This document shows, piece after piece, positions 1 through 5,593 of a DNA stretch of 5,669 bases. This DNA comes from Actinomycetota bacterium (GTDB taxonomy: Bacteria; Actinomycetota; Acidimicrobiia; Spongiisociales; ZC4RG35). The notes beneath the pieces were generated by a model that worked only from the letters and a program-made list of their open reading frames with translations, did no database searches and was not told where the DNA came from. Where the stretch lies: assembly GCA_022615295.1 (NCBI GenBank), contig JAKEHF010000151.1, positions 1-5,669 on the forward strand, given 5' to 3'. The position numbers and the translations under genes are program-made. Numbering within the stretch: position 1 is the first letter of the stretch; the number at the start of each line of letters is the position of its first letter.

Positions 1-750
1 CTCACCCTGACCGGGGCGCTCTCGATCCAGATCGCAGCGAACTTCGCCAACGACGTCTCCGACGCCAGGCGAGGCGCCGACACCGTACGCCTCGGCCCTC
101 CCCGAATGGTGGCGATGGGTGCGATAACTCCCAGACGGATGTGGGCGGCCACCTGGATCGCGGTAGGGGTTGCGGTCGGCGCGGGGATCGGACTGGTGTC
201 GATCGCCGGGCCCTGGGTGGTGGTGATCGGGGTGATCTCGATACTGGCCATGCTGGGGTATGTGGGCGGACCGGTCCCCTATGGCTATCGAGGTCTTGGC
301 GAGGTCTTCGTGTTTGTCTTCTTCGGCGTGGTGGCCACCGTCGGTTCCCGATTCGTGCACGATGGCTCGGCGCCGGTCGAGGCGTGGCTCCTCTCCATAC
401 CCGTGGGGCTACTGGCCAGCGCCATCCTCGTGGTCAACAACTACCGGGACATCGACGGCGACGCCGCCGCCGGAAAACGGACCCTCGCAGTGATGATCGG
501 TCGAGCTGCGACCAGGAGACTGTTCGCAGCCACGATCTATGGCGCCTACGTGGCGGTCGCCTTGTTCGCAGTCCTCAGCCTGACACCACGGGGAACCGCA
601 GCGGCCGTGGTGGTCCTCCCCTATGCCGCGCTGCCGATCCGCATGGTGAGGTCGGAGGTCCCGCCCCAGGAGCTGGTTCAGGCCCTCAAGCTCACCGCCC
701 GCGCCCATCTCTGGACTGGTGTCCTGCTGACTGTCGGCGCCGCGGTCTGA
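1..750 (+). CDS. menA: 1,4-dihydroxy-2-naphthoate polyprenyltransferase (MenA), 5'-truncated
   Basis: Integral-membrane UbiA-family enzyme that joins a polyprenyl diphosphate to 1,4-dihydroxy-2-naphthoate, giving demethylmenaquinone in the menaquinone pathway. The frame is open from base 1, and 249 residues are visible. MenA is usually about 290-300 residues, so roughly 40-50 N-terminal residues lie outside the window; the ATG at base 106 is internal. The first Asp-rich prenyl-diphosphate motif is at visible residues 14-21 (N14, N17, D18, D21), followed by G25-x-D27. The MenA hallmark GLGEVFVFVFFG starts at residue 98. The second Asp-rich motif is NNYRDIDGD at 146-154, followed by GKRTLAV at 158-164. 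Hydrophobic segments lie between the motifs and towards the C-terminus. It ends in TGA. The next + strand gene starts 32 bases on, so co-transcription is possible. The MenA assignment, rather than another UbiA enzyme, rests on these combined motifs. Confidence 0.93.
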   Translation, partial: LTLTGALSIQIAANFANDVSDARRGADTVRLGPPRMVAMGAITPRRMWAATWIAVGVAVGAGIGLVSIAGPWVVVIGVISILAMLGYVGGPVPYGYRGLGEVFVFVFFGVVATVGSRFVHDGSAPVEAWLLSIPVGLLASAILVVNNYRDIDGDAAAGKRTLAVMIGRAATRRLFAATIYGAYVAVALFAVLSLTPRGTAAAVVVLPYAALPIRMVRSEVPPQELVQALKLTARAHLWTGVLLTVGAAV

Positions 751-777
751 CGGGGAACCCCTGACCAGGGTCTGACG
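744..777. repeat. Short repeats in the menA-lipoprotein gap
   Basis: The 9-base word GGTCTGACG occurs at 744-752, spanning the menA stop codon, and again at 769-777. Between the copies lie two tiny inverted repeats, GGGGAACCCC (752-761) and CCCTG-AC-CAGGG (759-770). Both have two-base loops, overlap each other, and lack a following T-run, so they do not form a convincing terminator. The role is unknown; chance or a weak structure within a menA-lipoprotein transcript are both possible. Confidence 0.35.
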
Positions 778-782
778 TCCAA

Positions 783-1565
783 GTGGCGATGAGACGCGGG
801 TCCGTCCTGCTGGTGCTGGTGCTGGCCGCATGCCTCCCCCAGACGGGGGGTGAGGAGGCAACGACGACACCGACAGGCCTCGCCCGGACGGTCCTCTTCG
901 ACACCGACACCCACGGCGTCTGGCAGCTACTCTCGGGCTCACAGCCTGACGGGGAGATCAGGTTGGTAGACACCCACCCGGTGACCCTGGAGGTCACTGC
1001 CGATGGCGTCGGCGGCCGCGCAGGGTGCAACTGGTACGGGTGGGACGGAGGGGACGAGTCGAGCTCCACCGAAATGCTCTGTCACCCCCCGGACGTGATG
1101 ACCCTGGAGGAGTCATTCCTCGGGGCCCTCCCTCGGATCGATGCGTCCCGGGTTGAGGATGACCGACTCATCCTCACCGGCCCCGGGGTCGAATTGGTCT
1201 TCGAGCGTCTCGACCCCGTAGACCTCGAGGCGGTCCTCGGTGTGGTGTGGGTGATGGAGGCCCACTACCAGGGCGAGGTGGTAACACCTAACGAAGGTGA
1301 CCCGGCCACGCTCGAACTGTCGGCGGACGGCTCCTTCACCGGCTCGACGGGATGCCGCACACTCACCGGACGCTACGTGGTCTCCGGGGCCGAGATCGTG
1401 TTTGCCGAGATGGCCGCCCACGGTGAGTGCCCGGCGTCGCTTCAGGATCAGGATGGGAGGGTCATCAGCGGTTTGGAGGGTGGATTCAGGGTCGTGGTCG
1501 AGGACGGCACCCTGACCACATGGACCTGGGGCGACGAGGGTCTCGTCTACGAGGCGTCGGGCTAG
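783..1565 (+). CDS. Lipoprotein with two META/HslJ-like domains
   Basis: Predicted secreted, lipid-anchored protein of 260 residues. The N-terminus has an Arg pair, a Leu/Val-rich core and lipobox LAAC, with Cys17 as the lipidation site, followed by a Thr-rich spacer. Start GTG 783 is given; ATG 789, two codons later, fits a signal peptide equally well, and neither has a good ribosome site. Domain 1 (about 44-142) has H44-G-x-W47, THP at 65-67, GCN at 81-83 and MLCHPPDVM at 98-106. Domain 2 (about 152-258) looks more like the classic META/HslJ fold, with a GSTGCR segment at 187-192, a GRY at 196-198 and Cys216. The Cys pairs 82/100 and 191/216 could form disulfides. META-domain proteins such as E. 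coli HslJ are envelope-associated and linked to stress or drug tolerance, but the molecular function here is unknown. Domain 1 closely resembles both domains of the lipoprotein at 2175-2990. The gene ends in TAG, with no clear terminator in the 51 bases before the convergent gene's stop. Confidence 0.82.
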   Translation: MAMRRGSVLLVLVLAACLPQTGGEEATTTPTGLARTVLFDTDTHGVWQLLSGSQPDGEIRLVDTHPVTLEVTADGVGGRAGCNWYGWDGGDESSSTEMLCHPPDVMTLEESFLGALPRIDASRVEDDRLILTGPGVELVFERLDPVDLEAVLGVVWVMEAHYQGEVVTPNEGDPATLELSADGSFTGSTGCRTLTGRYVVSGAEIVFAEMAAHGECPASLQDQDGRVISGLEGGFRVVVEDGTLTTWTWGDEGLVYEASG

Positions 1566-1616
1566 CCGGCGATACATCTCGGCAACGTCTCCCTCGTGCG
1601 GCGTTGAAGCTGCCAG

Positions 1617-2105
1617 TCACGGGGTCCTCGACGACGACGAGAATATCGGCCGGCCCGACGCCGCCTCCGTCGTGACACCGGCACCGACAACCGTCGCCGC
1701 CGCCAACAAGACCAGGTTCTTCACGACGAACTCACCTTCGACCGTGAGCTTGAATGGGTTGCCCTCCTGGAAGGCCACCTCGGGGAGGATGAAGAAGACG
1801 AGAAAGGTCCCGGCGAGCTGGAGGAAGAGCACGGCCAGCACCAACCGAAGACCCCGATTCAACGCGAGACCAAGTCCGATCAAGAGCTCTACACCGCCAA
1901 GGGTCGGGACGAACCACGCCGGGTCCACCCAGTAGACCGTCGAGGCCACCAGGTCGACGACCGGCGACACACCAAGGATCTTCAGCGCGCCGAACCAGAC
2001 AAACACCACCGCCAGCGAGACCCGCAGGAAGGTGACCCCCCAACGTCTCAGCAAGGGGACCATGAGGTGGTCGAGACGTCTGACGAGTGTCGGCATGTCC
2101 GTCAT
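1617..2105 (-). CDS. DoxX / DUF417 (RclC-like) small membrane protein
   Basis: Predicted four-helix inner-membrane protein of 162 residues from the ATG at 2105. Hydrophobic segments lie at about 25-44, 65-83, 86-108 and 126-145. Family-like features are the WFGALK motif at 37-42 in the first helix, GGVE at 70-73, and EGEFVVKNLVLLA at 123-135, which resembles the conserved (R/E)FxxKDLxxL segment of DUF417/RclC and DoxX relatives. E. coli RclC belongs to the reactive-chlorine resistance operon, and DoxX proteins are associated with quinone or redox processes; no catalytic residues can be named here. The frame stays open to a GTG at 2174, but those 23 extra residues are polar and unlike the family, and that GTG would abut the divergent lipoprotein's ATG. 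ATG 2096 is a further alternative. The last 17 or so residues are Ser-rich and probably cytoplasmic or disordered. It is convergent with the META lipoprotein on its left and divergent from the one on its right. Confidence 0.8.
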   Translation of the reverse strand: MTDMPTLVRRLDHLMVPLLRRWGVTFLRVSLAVVFVWFGALKILGVSPVVDLVASTVYWVDPAWFVPTLGGVELLIGLGLALNRGLRLVLAVLFLQLAGTFLVFFILPEVAFQEGNPFKLTVEGEFVVKNLVLLAAATVVGAGVTTEAASGRPIFSSSSRTP

Positions 2106-2174
2106 CGTGGTCGCGACCCGGCAGTGGTCAAATCGACCCGGAACCTTCGTGACCGACCGACCGTCCAACAGCAC
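2106..2174. promoter_or_regulatory. Divergent intergenic region with direct repeats
   Basis: These 69 bases separate the membrane-protein start (2105, - strand) from the lipoprotein start (2175, + strand), so both promoters should lie here or run into the flanking genes. The word CGACCCGG occurs at 2114-2121 and 2134-2141, start points 20 bases apart or about two helical turns. The left copy overlaps the perfect palindrome GGTCGCGACC (2109-2118). GACC is repeated three times in tandem at 2151-2162. A TTGACC -35-like element can be read on the - strand at 2131-2126, but no good -10 follows it. The spacing makes a regulator site conceivable; no regulator is identified. Confidence 0.4.
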
Positions 2175-2990
2175 ATGAGAAGAACCGGTCTGGCCGTCGT
2201 CCTCCTACTCGTCTCCGCCTGTCTCGGCTCCGACTTCGCCGACAGCATCGAGGGCAATTGGATCCTCGAGTCCGGCAGTGGGGACGGAGGCCCTTTGCTG
2301 ATCCTCGACGACCATCCGATCACCCTCACCCTCGACGGGGCCCAGATCGGTGGCGTGGCCGCCTGCAACCTATTCGGCGGGAACTATCGCGTGGGCTCCA
2401 CGGGCAACTTCCAGATCGTCGAAGGTTTGGCTATTACCGAGATGGACTGCTCGCCACCGGAGGTCATGGACTCGGAGTCCCAGTTCATGACCGCGATCTT
2501 GGCTGTGGATAAGGTGGCCCTCGTGGAAGGGGGGCTCATCTTCACCGGTGGCGGTTACGAGATGAGGTTCGTGGCCAACCCCGACGCCCCGCCCCCAGCC
2601 GCCGACGGGACGACCGGCGATCCCGACCAGCCGGTGAGCAACGCCGATTGGTTCAGCGCGGAGACACACGGTGACTGGGTGCTGGTGACGGGCACCGCCG
2701 ACGGGTCGGCGCTGCAGATAGCCGACACCCACCCCATCACCCTCTCCCTGTCCGACCAGGGGTTCGGGGGCACCTCGGGATGCAATGGCTATGGGTTCGC
2801 CTTGCCCCTTCCAGCCGATGGATCCTTCCCCCCCATCGTGTCCACGATGATGGCCTGCGATCCCCCCGAAGTAATGGACGCCGAGGCCGCCTATCTATCC
2901 GCGCTCCAGCGATTCGAAAGCGCTTCGATAGTTGATGGGCAACTCGTCATCGAGGGTGACGGGGTGCTCCTGGTCTATGACCCGGCGTAA
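2175..2990 (+). CDS. Lipoprotein with tandem META-like domains
   Basis: Predicted lipid-anchored exported protein of 271 residues. ATG 2175 is chosen because it gives a textbook lipoprotein signal: MRR, a hydrophobic Leu/Val core and lipobox VSAC with Cys16. The frame extends upstream to 2067, but that would bury the signal peptide. No ribosome-binding sequence precedes the ATG. Two similar domains are joined by a Pro/Asp/Gly-rich linker (about 136-157). Domain 1 (26-133) has G-N-W29, DHP 46-48, CN 64-65 and MDCSPPEVM 90-98. Domain 2 (165-268) has H165-G-x-W168, THP 185-187, GCN 202-204 and MACDPPEVM 226-234. Each carries one Cys pair (64/92 and 203/228) that may form a disulfide. The G-C-N and M-x-C positions match META/HslJ domains, which fold as small beta-rich units in the envelope; the ligand or partner is unknown. 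It is paralogous to the lipoprotein at 783-1565. Its last 16 bases overlap the 3' end of the convergent propeller gene. Confidence 0.82.
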   Translation: MRRTGLAVVLLLVSACLGSDFADSIEGNWILESGSGDGGPLLILDDHPITLTLDGAQIGGVAACNLFGGNYRVGSTGNFQIVEGLAITEMDCSPPEVMDSESQFMTAILAVDKVALVEGGLIFTGGGYEMRFVANPDAPPPAADGTTGDPDQPVSNADWFSAETHGDWVLVTGTADGSALQIADTHPITLSLSDQGFGGTSGCNGYGFALPLPADGSFPPIVSTMMACDPPEVMDAEAAYLSALQRFESASIVDGQLVIEGDGVLLVYDPA

Positions 2991-4429
2991 CGCGAGGTAA
3001 CGACCAGTCCGGCCTCTCCAAAGACAACCGAAGCCCCCGGGCCCGTGCTCGACTTGCCGGTGACGAGGTCAAGGACACGTGTGGCTCCGCCCCATCTCGT
3101 GATGTAGGCATACGACCCGTCGGCGGAGAAGGAGATCGTGTCGTACTCCCCGGAGTCGACACCGAGATCGGTGGTGAGCGTCATGTCACTGGTGCTGATG
3201 ATCGAGATCGGATGGGGGCCGACCCCGGTGCTGCTCAACGTGTCGATCCGAGTGAGCCCGGTACCCACCACGTACTCCCCGCCCGGAGACATCGCCAGGA
3301 TGGCGATCGGCTCATCCCACCTGTCCAGCACCCTCCAGGTCGTGGTGTCGATCGCCACCACCCCCCTCGGCGTCCACTCCACACTCCAATCATCCTCCGA
3401 AGACCTCACGAACTCACCGACCTCGGTGGCCACGAAGAGCGTCTCACCGTCAGGGGTCAACACGGCGCTGCGATTGGTGCCGGTCGATGGGCCCTTGGCG
3501 TGGGCCACCGGGTTCCATGAGGCAGCCAGACGGTGGAGCCATGTGGTCGGCTCGCTCCAGGTGTGCCGGGTCATAGTGCCCGTGTCGAGATCGAGAGCGG
3601 TGACCACCGGCTCGTCGGCATGGACCACCAGGACACGGGAACGCGCGTCGTCCCAGACCACTGCGGGCACCAGCCCCTCACCGACCGACCAGTCGCCGAC
3701 GTCGAAGCTGTCCTCGCCGGAGAGCCTGACCCCGGGCACCGGGTGTGTGGCGACGACGCCAGATGAGGGATCGGCGACCGTGATGGTGGCCAGATACTCG
3801 TCGGGCGGGATGTGGATGGTCCCGAACCAACCAAGACGACCGTCATCGAGGACCTGTGTCTCGGACCAAGGTCCGAAGCCCACCGGCAGATCGAACAGAC
3901 GACTGAACCGTTCATCACCCGGCGTGAGGACTTCGACCCAATGCCGATTGGTTCCGGCTAGCCGGTAGACCGTCCCCGCGTCATCGACGGTCAACCCGTA
4001 TTGAGGCAATGCCTTGGTCTCGGCCACTACCTCGCCTGCGCCCACGTCTATCAAACGCACCAGATCGGTCTCGGGTGTGGTGTTGAGCCACACCTGCACC
4101 GCCACCCAGCGACCGTTAGGCGAAGCCTCGCCCCACATCGAGTCGGCGGTGGTCAGCGCCACGCTTCCGGGTAGCGGCTCCAGGGTGCGTGGGTCTACCG
4201 GGTAGATGCCGAGGGCACCGCCGTAATCAGGATCGGGTGTGCTGGTCGTGGTCTCGGGAATGGACATCGACACCGAGGGGGTGGTCGCCACGGTCGTCGA
4301 CGTGGTCGTCGGAGCGCAGCCGAGCATGGTGATCATCGATCCAAGGACCACCGCCGCGGCGACAGCTCTCACCTGCACGATATGGAGACGTCCCCAGGTC
4401 CGGAGTGGTTCATGGGCACGGTCCACCAC
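2975..4429 (-). CDS. Beta-propeller (WD40/YVTN-like) lipoprotein
   Basis: Predicted secreted lipoprotein, 484 residues from GTG 4429. The hydrophobic signal core ends in lipobox MLGC, with Cys38 as the lipidation site. GTG 4429 follows a partial ribosome site (GGGA), but makes a long N-terminal region; GTG 4378 would put the Cys at residue 21, the usual place. After the Cys comes a Thr/Ser-rich linker (41-64), probably spanning the cell wall. The rest (about 70-480) is beta-strand-rich with recurring S/T-P-x-G or S-x-D-G turns followed by hydrophobic strands: SPNG 103-106, TPDG 325-328, SPGG 381-384 and SADG 435-438. The last leads into a WD40/YVTN-like blade, TRVLDLVTGK, around 450-459. Such propellers usually bind proteins or ligands; nothing here indicates catalysis. 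Family membership is by pattern only, with no named orthologue. It is divergent from the HNH gene and convergent, with a 16-base overlap, with the META lipoprotein. The stop is TAG. Confidence 0.78.
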   Translation of the reverse strand: MVDRAHEPLRTWGRLHIVQVRAVAAAVVLGSMITMLGCAPTTTSTTVATTPSVSMSIPETTTSTPDPDYGGALGIYPVDPRTLEPLPGSVALTTADSMWGEASPNGRWVAVQVWLNTTPETDLVRLIDVGAGEVVAETKALPQYGLTVDDAGTVYRLAGTNRHWVEVLTPGDERFSRLFDLPVGFGPWSETQVLDDGRLGWFGTIHIPPDEYLATITVADPSSGVVATHPVPGVRLSGEDSFDVGDWSVGEGLVPAVVWDDARSRVLVVHADEPVVTALDLDTGTMTRHTWSEPTTWLHRLAASWNPVAHAKGPSTGTNRSAVLTPDGETLFVATEVGEFVRSSEDDWSVEWTPRGVVAIDTTTWRVLDRWDEPIAILAMSPGGEYVVGTGLTRIDTLSSTGVGPHPISIISTSDMTLTTDLGVDSGEYDTISFSADGSYAYITRWGGATRVLDLVTGKSSTGPGASVVFGEAGLVVTSRYAGS

Positions 4430-4462
4430 AGGGGTTCCCGATGATCAACTCAACCGGGGGCC

Positions 4463-4471
4463 TGTGGATAA
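4463..4471 (-). promoter_or_regulatory. Candidate DnaA box
   Basis: TGTGGATAA on the + strand is TTATCCACA on the - strand, identical to the E. coli consensus DnaA box. It lies in the divergent region between the propeller lipoprotein and the HNH gene, at the start of an AT-rich patch (about 4466-4528) within otherwise GC-rich DNA. It is a single copy, so it is not an origin by itself. It could be a regulatory DnaA site or a coincidence, and actinobacterial boxes more often read TTGTCCACA. Confidence 0.35.
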
Positions 4472-4499
4472 AAACAGTCGTGAATTGTTTACGTTGCTC

Positions 4500-4528
4500 T
4501 TGATTCTGTCACGAATCGAATGTATGTT
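4500..4528 (+). promoter_or_regulatory. Sigma-70-type promoter of the HNH gene
   Basis: A -35 TTGATT (4500-4505) and -10 TATGTT (4523-4528) are separated by exactly 17 bases, each matching 4 of 6 consensus positions. Six bases after the -10 comes ATG 4535, so transcription would begin at or next to the A of the start codon. That gives a leaderless mRNA, a common arrangement in actinobacteria, and explains why no proper ribosome-binding site is present. The -10 lies inside the SOS-box palindrome at 4516-4531. Confidence 0.6.
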
Positions 4529-4531
4529 CGG
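4516..4531. promoter_or_regulatory. LexA operator (SOS box)
   Basis: The sequence TCGAAT-GTAT-GTTCGG matches the SOS box known from mycobacteria and Gram-positive bacteria, CGAAC-N4-GTTCG, at 9 of 10 core positions. The only core change is C to T in the left half. It covers the -10 hexamer and ends three bases before the start codon at 4535, so bound LexA would block RNA polymerase. Members of the 13E12/DUF222 family in Mycobacterium tuberculosis have been described as LexA-regulated, as I recall, which fits the gene downstream. LexA itself is not in this window. Confidence 0.68.
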
Positions 4532-4534
4532 GGT

Positions 4535-5593
4535 ATGGAATGGGATCAGGTCTCCACGGATGCGTTGGAGCAAGAGCTGATCGGCTTGGAGGAGTCGATC
4601 TCGCGGCTCCGAGTCCGACAACTGGAGATCCTCGACGTCTTGGACACCCGTCAGGTAGCCACGGGTGACGGCTGTAAGTCGCTGGGCGAGTGGGTGTCAT
4701 CGCGGCTGGATCTCCACCCGCAGACCGCCCGGACCATGGTACAGACACTGCGACGTCTCACCGGGCGGTCCGATCTGCGGACAGCATTGTCCGAGGGCGT
4801 GTCATACGACCGGGTGGCCGCACTGTCCCGTATCGAGGACGCGGTCGGGTTGATGGAGCATCTCGATGTGGCCGGGGTCCACCGGCATGCGGCGTTGCGG
4901 GTCAGGGTCACCCGTGAGGACGAGGTCAGATCGTTCGAGGACCGATTCCTGGTCTTGCAGCCCTCCCTCGATCAGGGATGGTGGAGGTTGTGGGGTGGGT
5001 TGGACGGATACTCGGGCGCCATAGTCGACAAAGTTCTATCGGAGACCGCCGACAGGTACCGGAATGACGGGTGCGAGACCGCCGGGCTCTCCTGGGGCAA
5101 GGCCACTGCGCTGGTCGAGCTGTGTGTGGGCACGGAGCCAGCCCCTGCAGAGGTGACCCTATTCGTCGATGTCACCGAGGCCGTCTCCACCGGTGGGGAG
5201 ACCGGAGTCAGGATGGCAAACGGTCCCCGGGTAGGCAGACAGATCCTGGAGGCGATCCTGTGTGACAGCACCGTGGAGGTGCTCGGGGTGACCAGTGCCG
5301 GGGACTACATGAGGTACGGACGGAAACACCGGACCGCGACTAAATCCCAGGTCAAGGCGCTGCTTCACCGCTACCAGGGTGTCTGCGCGGTCGACGGCTG
5401 CAACAGCCGTCACCGACTCGAGGTCCACCACATCACCAACTGGTCGCGTGGTGGCAGAACGGATCTCGACGAGCTGATCCTGATCTGCTGGTTCCACCAT
5501 CATGTGGCCATCCACCAACAGGGGTGCCTCCCCTACGTGACCCCCCAGGGTCGGGTTCGGCTGCGTGGTCCTCAAAAGACCCGAGCCCCGTGA
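4535..5593 (+). CDS. DUF222 (13E12-repeat family) protein with C-terminal HNH nuclease domain
   Basis: Protein of 352 residues, presumably cytoplasmic. The N-terminal two-thirds is the mostly helical DUF222 region: a Glu/Leu/Arg-rich probable coiled coil (about 9-38), then a CKSLGEWVSSRL segment and the helices to about 265, including GKATALVELC. The C-terminal HNH domain (about 278-330) has metal-ligand candidates C284 and C289, the HH pair H298-H299, a GG turn at 306-307, and C318 with H321-H323. The position usually held by Asn in D-L-D-N-L is Glu313. HNH domains cut nucleic acids with a metal ion; the target of this family is not established, and roles in DNA repair or mobile DNA are guesses. 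ATG 4535 is preferred over ATG 4520, which lies inside the SOS box and -10. The leaderless promoter and LexA site indicate DNA-damage induction. This family is often multicopy in actinobacterial genomes. The stop is TGA at 5591-5593. Confidence 0.88.
   Translation: MEWDQVSTDALEQELIGLEESISRLRVRQLEILDVLDTRQVATGDGCKSLGEWVSSRLDLHPQTARTMVQTLRRLTGRSDLRTALSEGVSYDRVAALSRIEDAVGLMEHLDVAGVHRHAALRVRVTREDEVRSFEDRFLVLQPSLDQGWWRLWGGLDGYSGAIVDKVLSETADRYRNDGCETAGLSWGKATALVELCVGTEPAPAEVTLFVDVTEAVSTGGETGVRMANGPRVGRQILEAILCDSTVEVLGVTSAGDYMRYGRKHRTATKSQVKALLHRYQGVCAVDGCNSRHRLEVHHITNWSRGGRTDLDELILICWFHHHVAIHQQGCLPYVTPQGRVRLRGPQKTRAP

Noticed and set aside
106..750. menA as a complete gene starting at ATG 106
   Set aside because: The frame is open to base 1, and the upstream codons encode the first Asp-rich motif of the family, so this ATG is internal.
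409..942. Long - strand open frame across menA and the first lipoprotein
   Set aside because: It is Arg/Gly-rich, has no family motifs, and runs opposite two well-supported genes; a high-GC shadow frame.
1566..1616. Bidirectional terminator between the convergent genes
   Set aside because: Only a 4-base GCCG/CGGC pairing (1565-1568 with 1580-1583) was found, with an 11-base loop and no T-run.
2067..2174. N-terminal extension of the second META lipoprotein
   Set aside because: The extra residues are polar and would bury a clear lipoprotein signal beginning at ATG 2175. They also overlap the divergent gene.
2828..2877. C-runs (seven C at 2828-2834, six C at 2872-2877) as phase-variable tracts
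   Set aside because: They are short, sit in high-GC sequence, and encode Pro pairs; the second is the conserved CxPP motif. The frame is intact through both.
2914..2928. Palindrome-like TCGAAAGCGCTTCGA as a second SOS box
   Set aside because: It lies inside the META lipoprotein coding sequence near its 3' end, has a 5-base centre rather than the CGAAC-N4-GTTCG form, and is not near a promoter or start.
4430..4534. Small replication origin based on the DnaA box and AT-rich patch
   Set aside because: Only one DnaA box is present and neither dnaA, dnaN nor a replication-initiator gene is nearby; the AT-rich patch is explained by the promoter.
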